Shown here: positions 15,505 through 24,619 of the stretch, piece after piece
Position numbering within the stretch: the first letter of the stretch is position 1
How the letters are laid out: each line of letters starts with the position of its first letter
Assembly: GCF_008329705.1 (NCBI RefSeq)
Contig: NZ_VTSX01000013.1
Span: 62,001 to 126,000, forward strand
From: Chryseobacterium sp. SN22
GTDB taxonomy: Bacteria > Bacteroidota > Bacteroidia > Flavobacteriales > Weeksellaceae
Direction of reading: 5' to 3'
Length of the DNA: 64,000 nucleotides
Made by a program: the position numbers and the translations under genes
Notes under the pieces: model-generated
What the model saw: the letters and a program-made list of their open reading frames with translations, nothing else
Database searches by the model: none
What the model was told of the DNA's origin: nothing

Positions 15505-17244
15505 TTATTTACTAATTCTTGAATACAAATTAACAATTGCCGTTAAAAGTTCATCTATTGCTTCCGGTGATTTTACCGGAGCATACTTTTCGATCTGCAC
15601 CCGCTGGATCAGGCTTCTGTATTCTTCAGCAACGGCAGGCCCGTAATTATTTTCAAGTATATGGCTAAAATCTCCGGCAGCCCCTTGTTTACACTGCTTT
15701 TTCACTTCTCTGTCCAGCTCATCGAAGATCTGAAAAAACTTCTCATAGTCTGACTGATCTTTAAGATTTTCCAGGTAACTGAAATAATCATTGATATCCG
15801 TTTTCTGGCTTTCCCTGATTTCCCTTTCAGTTTCCTCAATGGATCCCGTCGGTTTTGGAGTTGCCGTTTCTTTAACAGATCGGTTTTTTCTTTGCCATGT
15901 TTTAAATCCGATATAAGCAACGAAAAGGACTAACAGAATGGCAATATTGGTAAAGAGGATGTTCCAGTGAAACTTGCTTTTCTCCTTTACTTTAAGTGAA
16001 GTTGTTTTCAGGACAGGTGTATTAACCGTCTCAAGAAATGTATTGGTGTATTCGTTTACTCTTTCAACAGTGGTACGCGATTCAAGAATCTGGTCGTGAG
16101 AAAAAGCATTTACTGCCAGAGACTGCTCGCCCAGGTCTACATATTCTTTATTAGACGGATCAAAAAATGCAAAATGCTCGGTTCTGATGGTAATCTCCCC
16201 TGCTTTTTTGGGAATCACCAGATAATTTGCCAGTACTTCGCCTTTCATTCCTTCGGTTCCTACCAGCACTCGTGAGGTAATTTTGGGAGCAAAGACTTCA
16301 TAATCCGGCGATGCTGCAATTTTCGGAAGTTCCATGCTTTTCAGGTTTCCTTCTCCGGTTACCTTTACCAATACATTCATCGGTTTTTTAACCTCAACCT
16401 TTTCTTTTGAAATATTGGCAACGCTTACATTGAAGTTTCCAACTGCATTTTTAAAACAATCGGGAGAGCCTTCGGGAAGTTTCTTTACGTTGATCTTTAC
16501 TTTATTGGAAATAAGTTTTTCCTTATGCGTATACGAATTCAGAGAAGCGGAAACACCCGGAATATCCACATAGCCCGCTTCGTTTGGGAATACCATAAAA
16601 ACAGCCAGGATCTGTGAGGCCATGCTTCCGTTATCCGAAGGATCGATCTCTGATTTGGCAAAACTGATCGGGAAAACATCCATATTTTCCTGATCAGGAA
16701 GACGGATGTTCCTCACCTTTCTGAAATTGTCCATGTTTCTGGAATATACTTTCAGTACGGCAACCGTTGGCTGGTCCTGATAGACGTCACGGTCTTCGAT
16801 TTCCATATTCAGGTAAACGTCTTTAGAAGTATTGGCTGCTGTTGCAGCCTTCTTTTCAAGGTCCTTTACCAGGATTTCAAAAGGTTCGGTCTTATAGATT
16901 TTATTGTTGATGGTGATCAGGAACGACCCTATTTTCAACTTGCCTTTCTGCTTCGGTTCAAGGGCGAGCCTGGTAACAGACTGCGATACCACCGTATTGG
17001 TTTCCGGATCCATAAAAGCATTGTTGACGGAACCTGTACCAATCAGGTTGAATTTTGAAAAATCCGGCAGGCGAAGTTTCGTTTGCGGATTGTATTCGCT
17101 GCCTGATATTTCCAGAACAATACTCAGGTTTACTACATCTTTCCCATTATAGATCGTTTTATCCGGCGTTACGGTAAGATTTACCTGTCCGTAAGCAATT
17201 ACGGACGTGAAAAAGAGCAATATGTAAATAATTCTGTTCTGCAT
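15505..17244 (-). CDS. batD: BatD, oxygen-tolerance/aerotolerance protein
   Basis: 579 residues, starting at the ATG at 17244, which overlaps the batC stop as TGATG. A signal peptide (RIIYILLFFTSVIAYGQ) is followed by repeated beta-sandwich domains (VNLTVTPDKTIYNGKDVVNL is the diagnostic start of BatD). One transmembrane helix (NIAILLVLFVAYIGF) precedes a cytosolic tail with a helical domain. BatD is the periplasmic membrane-anchored member of the Bat complex with vWA proteins and the MoxR chaperone. It is the last gene of the bat operon. Confidence 0.9.
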   Translation of the reverse strand: MQNRIIYILLFFTSVIAYGQVNLTVTPDKTIYNGKDVVNLSIVLEISGSEYNPQTKLRLPDFSKFNLIGTGSVNNAFMDPETNTVVSQSVTRLALEPKQKGKLKIGSFLITINNKIYKTEPFEILVKDLEKKAATAANTSKDVYLNMEIEDRDVYQDQPTVAVLKVYSRNMDNFRKVRNIRLPDQENMDVFPISFAKSEIDPSDNGSMASQILAVFMVFPNEAGYVDIPGVSASLNSYTHKEKLISNKVKINVKKLPEGSPDCFKNAVGNFNVSVANISKEKVEVKKPMNVLVKVTGEGNLKSMELPKIAASPDYEVFAPKITSRVLVGTEGMKGEVLANYLVIPKKAGEITIRTEHFAFFDPSNKEYVDLGEQSLAVNAFSHDQILESRTTVERVNEYTNTFLETVNTPVLKTTSLKVKEKSKFHWNILFTNIAILLVLFVAYIGFKTWQRKNRSVKETATPKPTGSIEETEREIRESQKTDINDYFSYLENLKDQSDYEKFFQIFDELDREVKKQCKQGAAGDFSHILENNYGPAVAEEYRSLIQRVQIEKYAPVKSPEAIDELLTAIVNLYSRISK

Positions 17245-17987
17245 CACCAATCTTTCTCGTTGCTCTCGGGCATCGAATAAGAATTTTTGTTTAAAATCCT
17301 TTTGGCGGTTTCTCTTTCTTTATCGCTTACTTTATTGAGTATCTGATTTTCGAGGCCCTTCGGGATCTTTCCTTCATTATTCTGATTCCTGTTAGGGTCG
17401 TTTCCCTGACCTTTTCCCTGATTTTGCTGCCCCTGCCCCTGGTCCTGTTTCTGGTCTTTCGGGCCTCCTTTCTGATCATCATTTTGTTGCTGGTCCTTCC
17501 CACCGCCGCCTCCTTTACCGGAGTTGTTCTTCTGCTGCTTTTGCTGGTTTTCTTTTTCCTTCAGCTTGGCAATTTCATAGTTCTTCCTGGTTGCTTCACT
17601 GTAAGGATTTTGTTTCAGTGATTGCCTGTATACTTCTGCCGCCTTTTCCGGCTTCTTCATCTGCATATAGCTGTTCCCCAGATTATGAAGGGCAGCCGCT
17701 TTGTCCGGAAGGGTCTGTGCGAGCTTCTGTGCAGTCTCAAATTCCACTTTTGCCTCTTCGTACTTTTTGCTTTTATACAATGCGTTTCCTAAATTATAAT
17801 GCCCTGTAAAATCTTTGCTGCTCTTCCGGATGGCCTCCAGATATTTTACTGAAGCACCGTCATAATCTTTGCCGTTAAATTTTTCATTTCCTTCATATAC
17901 GAGCGTACGGTAGTTTTTCTGCCCAAATACAAAGCCTGAGCATAGGAAAGCAGTAATAAACGACAAAAAAATGATTTTAGTATTCAT
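17244..17987 (-). CDS. batC: BatC, TPR protein
   Basis: 247 residues from the ATG at 17987; the longer frame would need a TTG. A signal peptide (IIFLSFITAFLCSGFVFGQ) is followed by about four TPR motifs (YNLGNALYKSKKYEEAKVEF; LHNLGNSYMQMKKPEKAAEV). A low-complexity tail is very rich in Gln, Gly, Lys and Asn (about 150-205), and a final conserved helix is typical of BatC/BatE. The TPR part probably scaffolds BatA/BatB/BatD. It overlaps batD by one base, so the two are translationally coupled. Confidence 0.88.
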   Translation of the reverse strand: MNTKIIFLSFITAFLCSGFVFGQKNYRTLVYEGNEKFNGKDYDGASVKYLEAIRKSSKDFTGHYNLGNALYKSKKYEEAKVEFETAQKLAQTLPDKAAALHNLGNSYMQMKKPEKAAEVYRQSLKQNPYSEATRKNYEIAKLKEKENQQKQQKNNSGKGGGGGKDQQQNDDQKGGPKDQKQDQGQGQQNQGKGQGNDPNRNQNNEGKIPKGLENQILNKVSDKERETAKRILNKNSYSMPESNEKDW

Positions 17988-18086
17988 TAAGTGCAAAATT
18001 ATTCCTTTATATGTTAATAAACAGCGTGCTATTTGTTAAAAGTAGGTTAAAGTAATTGACTGAAACTGAGATCATGACCCCTGCTT

Positions 18087-19094
18087 TTAAAGATTAAAAT
18101 CTCTTTTAGGATTAAAAATATAAATCAGAAAGAAGAAAAACAGGGAAACCGCCAGGAAATACTGGTAATAGTGGTTGGCATTCTGGGATTTTACCATTGT
18201 TTCCGAGGAGCCGGACTTCTTTCTTAAGGCATCCAGAATCCGCTCCGGTGCTTCACTGACGTTGTTCCCGTCGATATAGGTTCCGCCGGTAGCATCTGCC
18301 ATTTTTCTGAGAGCTTCCGTCTGTCTTTTGGAAATAACCGTCTGCCCGTTCATATCACTTTTGTATCCCATCAGCTGACCGAAAACATATTCCGGTACCG
18401 GTGCTCCTTCTTCCGTTCCGATCCCCACGGAAGTGATCATAATTCCTTCTTTCTTGGCTAAGCGGATTGCTGCGTCATCATTTCCTTCGTTATCTTCACC
18501 ATCGCTCAGCAGAACAACCTTCCTCCCGTCTTTGCTTACATTTTTAAATTTGTCGACGGCTATTTTCATTGCATTTAAAAAATCAGTTCCCTGGATCTGC
18601 ATGGAATTGGTTTCGATACCGCCAATATAGGTTTCCGCTGAGCCGTAATCGGTCGTTAACGGCATAATCGACGTTGCCTGTCCAGCAAAAATTACAATCC
18701 CGACTTTATCGTTATTCATTTTCTGCATGGTCTGTAGCATCAGGTTTTTTGCTTCAGTCAGACGGCTTGGGTTAATATCTTCCGCATTCATGGAATTGGA
18801 AACATCCATCATGAAAATAACATTATTCAGTTTCTGGCTGGTTTTTATTTCTTCCGAACCGCTCAGCAGGTCGATGATTGAAAAAATCAGAAATAAAACG
18901 GCCAGCAGATAAAAGGCCGGAAAGAATTTCGTAAAACCCGATTTTTTTTCAAACAAATGCTCATGAAACTGGCTGTCTGCAAAAAGAATCCTCTTTTTCT
19001 TTTTCCATTTCAGATAACGGATCAGAAAGGCAGCCAGCAGCGGCAAAAGCAGCAGCAACAACAAATACCAATAATTACCTAAATACCAATCCAT
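18087..19094 (-). CDS. batB: BatB, membrane-anchored vWA protein
   Basis: 335 residues. Two N-terminal transmembrane helices are followed by a von Willebrand factor A domain with an intact MIDAS (FMMDVSNSMNAEDI gives DxSxS; then GQATSIMPLTTD and LLSDGEDNEGND), and a C-terminal helix (YYQYFLAVSLFFFFLIYIF). BatA and BatB are paralogues thought to form a metal-dependent assembly with BatD. Its ATG shares one base with the batA stop (TAATG at 19094). Confidence 0.9.
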   Translation of the reverse strand: MDWYLGNYWYLLLLLLLPLLAAFLIRYLKWKKKKRILFADSQFHEHLFEKKSGFTKFFPAFYLLAVLFLIFSIIDLLSGSEEIKTSQKLNNVIFMMDVSNSMNAEDINPSRLTEAKNLMLQTMQKMNNDKVGIVIFAGQATSIMPLTTDYGSAETYIGGIETNSMQIQGTDFLNAMKIAVDKFKNVSKDGRKVVLLSDGEDNEGNDDAAIRLAKKEGIMITSVGIGTEEGAPVPEYVFGQLMGYKSDMNGQTVISKRQTEALRKMADATGGTYIDGNNVSEAPERILDALRKKSGSSETMVKSQNANHYYQYFLAVSLFFFFLIYIFNPKRDFNL

Positions 19095-20086
19095 TAGCTT
19101 AAAATTTTATAAAATACCCATCGCAGCAGAGCATCCAGGAGAAGCAAGCCCAAAGCTACCCAAAGGAAGATCTTGAAATATTCCTGGTAATTAAAGAGTT
19201 TGGCTACTTTTACATCGGATTTCTCCAGTTGGTTGATCTCGTCATACACTTCCTCAAGACTGCTGTTTGACGTGGCCCTAAAGTATTTTCCACCTGTCAT
19301 CTGGGCCACTTCCTTTAAAACCGGTTCATCGATTTTCACTTCCGCTTCCGTAAAGACCAGGTCTCCGAAAATATCCTGCTGTGTCGGCATCAGGGCGTAT
19401 CCGTTGGTTCCGATCCCGATTGAATAGACTTTTATTCCGTTGTTCTTGGCGAGTTCCGCTGCAATAGCAGGCGGCATCGCATTTTCTATCGTATTGACCC
19501 CATCCGTCATCAGGATGATAATCTTGCTCTTTGCCTTGCTGTTTTTCAAATGGTTAACGGCTACGGAAAGCCCTTCGCCGATCGCCGTTCCCGGCTGCAA
19601 TTCCAGTGGATTCAAACTGTTCAATTCATCTACCACTACCTGATGGTCGGAAGTTACCGGAACTTTTGTAAAGGCTTCTCCGGAATACGCTACCACCCCG
19701 ATCCGGTCATTCGGTCTTTTATTGACAAATTTAACCGCGATATCTTTCAGAGCGGTCAGACGGTCCGGGGTAAGGTCTTTAGCCAGCATACTCAACGACA
19801 CGTCTACGGAAAGCATAATATCAATTCCTTTAGTATCGTCCCGGTCCTGAGAAATCGTAAAAGTCCTCGGTCTTGCCATGGCAATGATCAGAGCCGACAG
19901 AATCAGGTATTTCGAAATTTTCAGGAAAAACATCACAATGTGGATTCCGCCACTGTCGCCCATATTTTTAACCGTCGGCACCTTAATGCCTTTCCTTTTC
20001 TGTTTGCTGATATCCCGGAAGAGAAGTGGGATAAAAAGGACAAACAAAAGTAAAAACCATGGATTGTAAAATTCAAAATTAAACAT
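19094..20086 (-). CDS. batA: BatA, membrane-anchored vWA protein
   Basis: 330 residues with the same plan as BatB: N-terminal helices, a vWA domain with MIDAS (LSVDVSLSMLAKDLTPDRL; AYSGEAFTKVPVTSD; LMTDGVNTIENAMPP) and a C-terminal helix (IFLWVALGLLLLDALLRW). The TPDRL following DxSxS is characteristic of BatA. It overlaps the upstream gene by 8 nt and the downstream batB by one, indicating tight co-translation. Confidence 0.9.
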   Translation of the reverse strand: MFNFEFYNPWFLLLFVLFIPLLFRDISKQKRKGIKVPTVKNMGDSGGIHIVMFFLKISKYLILSALIIAMARPRTFTISQDRDDTKGIDIMLSVDVSLSMLAKDLTPDRLTALKDIAVKFVNKRPNDRIGVVAYSGEAFTKVPVTSDHQVVVDELNSLNPLELQPGTAIGEGLSVAVNHLKNSKAKSKIIILMTDGVNTIENAMPPAIAAELAKNNGIKVYSIGIGTNGYALMPTQQDIFGDLVFTEAEVKIDEPVLKEVAQMTGGKYFRATSNSSLEEVYDEINQLEKSDVKVAKLFNYQEYFKIFLWVALGLLLLDALLRWVFYKILS

Positions 20087-20981
20087 CTTTTCTCAGGTTT
20101 TCGAATTCCAAATCCTTTGATGACCGCTTTACAAAGGCCGTAATATCTGCCAGGTCCTTTTCCATCATCTGCTGGTCCGGAAACGTCTTTGCAAATTTTA
20201 CAAGATCGCCCCTTACAAACACCGCTTCTACCACGCGCTCATTTTCCTGGGAAATTGTATTGTTTTTCTTCATCAGATCCACAAGATCATCCGTCAGAAG
20301 CACATCAGCCGGTAGCCGGTATTGGGTAGTGATAAATTTCCTCGAAATATCAATCAGTTCCACATAGAACGAACGATAATTTCCTGTTTCCACATATTTC
20401 TTCTTTTTCAGGGAATCCAGTTCTTTCAGCGTCTGGTTGGTCATAACCACCGGCGAACTTTTTTTCCTGCGTCCATATTTTACAAACATAATAATGGCAA
20501 TAATAAGGCAGATCAGTGCGATGGCAGCCAGAATATAAAACTTGTACAGTTCCCAGTAGTCGGTTACTTCAAGCTTTACTTCTTTATTGTTCATGATGTC
20601 ATTGATCGGATCCGTTTTCTGAGCCGTATTGATGACATCAATTTCATAAGGGATGGTCTTCAGAACTTTTCCTGCTACTTTAAATTCCAGTTCCGGAATC
20701 GTAAATTTCCCTTCATCAAAAACGGTAAACTCGATCCTCCTGTAATAAATGTCCTGTGTCTGGGCAATACTGTCTTTAATTTCCTCGAAATGAAAAGGAA
20801 GCAGTTCGTTCTGGGGAGCGGCGGAAACTTTTTCATCGTGGATATTATTGATCGTCACGACGAGATGGTTCACTTCTCCCAAAGCAATGGTTTTCTTTTC
20901 CACGCTGGAGGAAAGGATCTGTGAAAACGCATTTGCACAGAGTAAAAAACAGAATATTAATATTATTTTTTTCAATTTCAA
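20079..20981 (-). CDS. Bat-operon membrane protein (BatD-like N-terminus)
   Basis: 300 residues. A signal peptide (IILIFCFLLCANAFSQ) leads a periplasmic beta domain similar in outline to BatD, then one transmembrane helix (FYILAAIALICLIIAIIMFV) and a cytosolic helical domain (SFYVELIDISRKFITTQYRL...LPADVLLTDDLVDL). It is conserved between the DUF58 protein and BatA in Bacteroidetes bat operons and has no standard name. There is no ATG at the start: TTG codons at 20981 and 20975 are the only candidates, since an in-frame stop lies just upstream. Confidence 0.8.
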   Translation of the reverse strand: MKLKKIILIFCFLLCANAFSQILSSSVEKKTIALGEVNHLVVTINNIHDEKVSAAPQNELLPFHFEEIKDSIAQTQDIYYRRIEFTVFDEGKFTIPELEFKVAGKVLKTIPYEIDVINTAQKTDPINDIMNNKEVKLEVTDYWELYKFYILAAIALICLIIAIIMFVKYGRRKKSSPVVMTNQTLKELDSLKKKKYVETGNYRSFYVELIDISRKFITTQYRLPADVLLTDDLVDLMKKNNTISQENERVVEAVFVRGDLVKFAKTFPDQQMMEKDLADITAFVKRSSKDLEFENLRKDV

Positions 20982-21016
20982 TACATTTTAAAATGGGCCC
21001 CGCCCATTCCGTTGAA

Positions 21017-21880
21017 TTATTTTTTCTGAAAATAACCGTACAGCAGTCTGGAATAATCGGCTCCCGTATTCACATTCATAAAACTTGCGGAACTGTTGGA
21101 AAAATCCTCTTCCAATGCTTTCAGCTTCTGCTTCTGGGCTTCTGCAAAGGTATACCTCCATCTCGCGCTGGACGTATTGGCCCAAACCTGCTTTCCGGTT
21201 TCCGCATCATACAGCAGCGTATAGCCCACATCCGGAATTTCATTATCTTTTTCATCGTAAATCCGCATGCCCAACAGCTGATGTTTTTTAGAAGCCACCC
21301 TCAGCATTTTGGAATCGTATTCATCTTCAAAATCCGAAAAAAGGAAAACCAGCGATTTTCTTTTAAAAATCCCCATCATGTATTCCAGGGCTTTATCAAT
21401 TTTTGACACGGCTGGAACATAATCTGCCCTCAGGATCATGCTGATAATCGACAGGATATGCTTTCTTCCTTTTTGTGGAGGAATAACCTTGTAAACTTTA
21501 TCTGCAAACAGAATCAGTCCCACTTTATCGTTATTTCCCGCCGCTGAAAATCCAAGACTTGCAGCAATCTCTGCCACATATTCCCTTTTCAGCTGGTTTT
21601 TGGTCCCGTAATCCATAGACGCCGAAATATCGACGAGCAGCATCATCGTCAGTTCCCGCTCCTCCTCCATGACTTTCACGAACGGCTCCCGGAAACGGGC
21701 AGTCTTGTTCCAGTCAATTCTTCGGATCTCATCACCGAACTGGTACGGGCGGACTTCCGAAAAAGTCATTCCCTGCCCTTTAAAAGCACTGTGATATTGC
21801 CCCATTAAAGTAGCCTCCGTCTTCTTCCGGGTACGGATCTCAATCTGCTTTACTTTTTTTACAATATCTTTTATCTGCAT
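21017..21880 (-). CDS. DUF58 domain protein of the bat operon
   Basis: 287 residues. The N-terminal segment contains MGQYHSAFKGQGMTFSEVRP and YQFGDEIRRIDWNKTARFRE, the DUF58 signature (F-x-G-x-G-x-x-F-x-x-x-R-x-Y-x-x-G-D-x-x-R-x-I-D-W). A vWA-like fold follows with a DxSxS-type site (LLVDISASMDYGT). DUF58 proteins nearly always accompany MoxR ATPases and are thought to be their partners. There is no membrane helix, so it is cytosolic. Confidence 0.92.
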   Translation of the reverse strand: MQIKDIVKKVKQIEIRTRKKTEATLMGQYHSAFKGQGMTFSEVRPYQFGDEIRRIDWNKTARFREPFVKVMEEERELTMMLLVDISASMDYGTKNQLKREYVAEIAASLGFSAAGNNDKVGLILFADKVYKVIPPQKGRKHILSIISMILRADYVPAVSKIDKALEYMMGIFKRKSLVFLFSDFEDEYDSKMLRVASKKHQLLGMRIYDEKDNEIPDVGYTLLYDAETGKQVWANTSSARWRYTFAEAQKQKLKALEEDFSNSSASFMNVNTGADYSRLLYGYFQKK

Positions 21881-21960
21881 AGCACTTCATTAATTTTAAA
21901 TTCAAAGTTGATTTCAGATTTAATCTTCATTACCAACGCTTAGACCTTAAAATTTGAACT

Positions 21961-22419
21961 TTAAACCTTAAACTCAATCGATACATTGAACCATTCGTCA
22001 TCAAATTTCGGACTGTATTTTTTATAGAAATTAATGGCAGGTTGGTTCCAGTTCAGCACCTGGAAAACCATTCCGCTGTAATTCCCGGATTTTCCGTATT
22101 CCATTGTGGCTTCAAATAACTTTCTGCCGATCTGATTTCCCCTCATCCCTTCCGTCACCACCAGATCCTCCAGGTACAGCCTTCTGCCCTTCCAGGTTGA
22201 ATACCGGTCGTAATACAAAGAAATCCCGACAATTTTTCCGCCAGCCTCTGCAACGAAAGCACCCCAGACCGGAGCCTTTCCGAATCCGTCTTCCGTAAAT
22301 TGTTCCAGCGTTAATGTGACTTCATGCAGTGCCTTTTCATAGTCTGCCAGTTCTTTAATCAGTTCCAGCATCGGCGCGCAATCTTCACAAACGGCTTTCC
22401 GTATGGTCACTTCACCCAT
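21961..22419 (-). CDS. GNAT family N-acetyltransferase inside the bat operon
   Basis: 152 residues. Its start MGEVTIRKAVCEDCAPMLEL, the LYLEDLVVTEGMRGNQIGRKLF acetyl-CoA loop and VLNWNQPAINFYKK place it with spermidine/diamine-type GNAT acetyltransferases (SSAT-like). Its ATG shares one base with the moxR stop (TAATG at 22419), so it is translationally coupled to moxR and is a true member of the bat operon. This position is unusual as far as I recall. Substrate unknown: a polyamine, a lysine analogue or a Bat-associated protein are all possible. Confidence 0.88.
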   Translation of the reverse strand: MGEVTIRKAVCEDCAPMLELIKELADYEKALHEVTLTLEQFTEDGFGKAPVWGAFVAEAGGKIVGISLYYDRYSTWKGRRLYLEDLVVTEGMRGNQIGRKLFEATMEYGKSGNYSGMVFQVLNWNQPAINFYKKYSPKFDDEWFNVSIEFKV

Positions 22420-23423
22420 TACGGAGCCTGGATTTTCGCTAAAATTCTGTTTACGATTTCTTCTGAGGAAATTTCTTCCGCTTCTGCCTCAAAGGTTAAA
22501 CCAATTCTGTGTCTCAGCACATCTTTGGCTAATGCTTTCACATCTTCCGGAATAACAAAAGCCCTTCCTCTCAGGAACGCATAGGCTCTGGAAGCAATCG
22601 CCAGGTTAATGGATGCCCTCGGGGAAGCTCCGAAACCAATATAGTTTTTCAGTTCGGCCAATCCGTAATTCTCAGGAAAACGTGTAGCGAATACCATATC
22701 CAGGATATATTTCTCAATTTTTTCGTCAAGATAAATCTGGTTAATCAGCTCTTTTGCCGCAACAATATGCTCCAGAGAAATCACCGGTTTCACTGTCGGC
22801 TGATGCGAAGTGGAAACCATCCGCATTACCAGCCTTTCATCTTCAAACTTAGGATAATCGATCGTGCATTTCAGCATAAAACGGTCGCTCTGGGCTTCCG
22901 GAAGCAGGTAGGTTCCTTCCTGATCGATCGGGTTCTGGGTAGCCAGTACAAGGAAAGGCTTCGGCAGTTTCATGGTCTCATCACCAATCGTCACCTGCTT
23001 TTCCTGCATCACCTCCAACAACGCCGACTGCACTTTAGCAGGAGCCCGGTTGATCTCATCGGCCAGTACAAAATTGGCAAACACCGGCCCTCTTTTAATG
23101 GAAAAATCGTTGTCTTTCACATTATAGATCATGGTTCCCACAACGTCTGCAGGCAACAGATCCGGCGTAAACTGGATTCTCGAAAATTCTCCGTGAACCG
23201 CATCCGCCAAAGTTTTGATCGCCAGGGTTTTCGCCAGTCCCGGAACTCCTTCCAGAAGGACGTGTCCATTCCCTAAAAGTCCTATCAAAAGACGGTCGAT
23301 CATATATTCCTGACCGATAATTACTTTGTTGATTTCTTCGCGAAGGCGGGAAAAATAGAAGTTGGCTTCCTTTACCTGTTCCGTTAGCTGACGAATATCA
23401 TCCGCCTGATATGTATCTGACAT
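22419..23423 (-). CDS. moxR: MoxR family AAA+ ATPase
   Basis: 334 residues from the ATG at 23423 (MSDTYQADDIRQ); the longer frame begins with an unlikely TTG. Walker A is GVPGLAKT, Walker B LADEINRAP, sensor 1 LATQNPIDQEGTY, and the arginine-finger region EAQSDRFMLK is intact. A C-terminal lid helical domain follows. MoxR ATPases act as chaperones that insert metals or assemble complexes with vWA proteins. It is the first gene of the eight-gene bat operon. Confidence 0.93.
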   Translation of the reverse strand: MSDTYQADDIRQLTEQVKEANFYFSRLREEINKVIIGQEYMIDRLLIGLLGNGHVLLEGVPGLAKTLAIKTLADAVHGEFSRIQFTPDLLPADVVGTMIYNVKDNDFSIKRGPVFANFVLADEINRAPAKVQSALLEVMQEKQVTIGDETMKLPKPFLVLATQNPIDQEGTYLLPEAQSDRFMLKCTIDYPKFEDERLVMRMVSTSHQPTVKPVISLEHIVAAKELINQIYLDEKIEKYILDMVFATRFPENYGLAELKNYIGFGASPRASINLAIASRAYAFLRGRAFVIPEDVKALAKDVLRHRIGLTFEAEAEEISSEEIVNRILAKIQAP

Positions 23424-23624
23424 AGTCTTATTTAAAATAATTGGTAAATTTCTAATAAATACTTGCATTAATCAACACAAAAAATGCCATCTTTGAGTTA
23501 AAGTTTGTTAAATATTCCACGATTAATACGAGATCCCAAACTCTTGTACACTTTAGAATTCAGGGCTATGGTTTCTGTTTTTCATAAAAATATATAAATT
23601 TTAATTCAATGCCCCTCTCAAAAA

Positions 23625-23655
23625 TTGTCATTTCCAGTTTATTAAACTATTTTTG
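23625..23655 (+). promoter_or_regulatory. Promoter of the DinB-like gene
   Basis: A -33 TTG (23625-23627), a 20-nt spacer and -7 TATTTTTG (23648-23655), ending 19 nt before the ATG at 23675. Confidence 0.55.
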
Positions 23656-23674
23656 GTGATTAAAAATTTGCAAA

Positions 23675-24145
23675 ATGAATTATCATTTTCAAGCGCACCG
23701 GCAGGTCCGGAAGAATCTTCTCGATATCCTACAGAATACTTCGCACGAAGATCTTTTGCTGATTCCGGATGGTTTCAATAACAACCTGTACTGGAATATT
23801 GCCCATACGGTTGCGACCCAGCAGCTTCTGCATTATTACCTGAGCGGAAACCCTTTCAGAATCGACAAGTACTGGATCGAGACCTACAAAAAAGGGACCC
23901 TGCCGAATCTGGACGTCCAGAAATCGGAAGTGGAAGATCTGGAGTTCCTGCTGACGGAAACTTCGAAAATCCTGATGAAGGATTACGACAGCGACCTGTT
24001 TTCAGATTATACCCCCTATACCACCAGCTTCGGAATGGATCTGAAAAGCATCCAGGATGCGATCATCTTCAACAATATGCATGAAGGACTGCACTATGGA
24101 TACGCGCTGGCACAGAAAAGGGCCATTTTAGGTGAGAAATATTAA
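23675..24145 (+). CDS. DinB family protein (DinB_2 type)
   Basis: 156 residues of a helical bundle. The metal-site histidines are visible: an early one in YWNIAHTVATQQLLHYY, then NNMHEGLHYGYALAQKR near the C-terminus. This H...H...H layout is the DinB/YfiT-like fold, whose members include bacillithiol S-transferases and other metal-dependent thiol transferases. With YpdA elsewhere in the window, a bacillithiol link is possible but only inferred. It is monocistronic with a good promoter. Confidence 0.82.
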   Translation: MNYHFQAHRQVRKNLLDILQNTSHEDLLLIPDGFNNNLYWNIAHTVATQQLLHYYLSGNPFRIDKYWIETYKKGTLPNLDVQKSEVEDLEFLLTETSKILMKDYDSDLFSDYTPYTTSFGMDLKSIQDAIIFNNMHEGLHYGYALAQKRAILGEKY

Positions 24146-24179
24146 CTGTTCAAGGTTTTGGGTTTAAAGTTTAAAGTTT

Positions 24180-24573
24180 ATGGCAACGATCAATAAATTT
24201 GAAGATTTGGAAATCTGGCAATTGGCCAGGGGGCTTTGCAGAGAAATTTACAACATGATCGAATCTACAAACCTTAAAAATAATTTTAAACTCAGCAATC
24301 AGATTGATGGTTCGTCAGGATCGATAATGGATAATATAGCCGAAGGGTTTGAAAGAAATGGTAACAAGGAGTTTGTACAATTTCTTTCCATTGCAAAAAG
24401 CGTCATGCGGCGAAACCAGATTACAGTTATACTGAGTTTTTGACAGAAGTTTTATTTCTGAAGAAAAATTTAAAATTTTAAAAGAACAGACGGAGATATT
24501 GAGCAGAAAAATAAGCTCATTTATTAAATATTTGAACATGACCGATTTAAGAGGAACAAAGTATAAATCTTAA
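24180..24573 (+). pseudogene. Four-helix-bundle protein (S23/IVP family), frameshifted
   Basis: The open frame begins MATINKFEDLEIWQLARGLC, then SNQIDGSSGSIMDNIAEGFE and EFVQFLSIAK, the signature of the small four-helix-bundle family once named S23 or 23S rRNA intervening-sequence protein. It stops at 24443 after 87 residues. One extra A in the A5 run at 24395-24399 shifts the frame. The rest (ASCGETRLQLY, then DRSFISEEKFKILKEQTEIL, SFIKYLNMTDLRGTKYKS) continues in the other frame to a TAA at 24571, interrupted by a TGA at 24433. Two lesions make it a pseudogene. Confidence 0.8.
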
Positions 24574-24619
24574 AAACTTTAAACATTAAACTTTGAACCT
24601 TAAACATAAAACTTACTTA

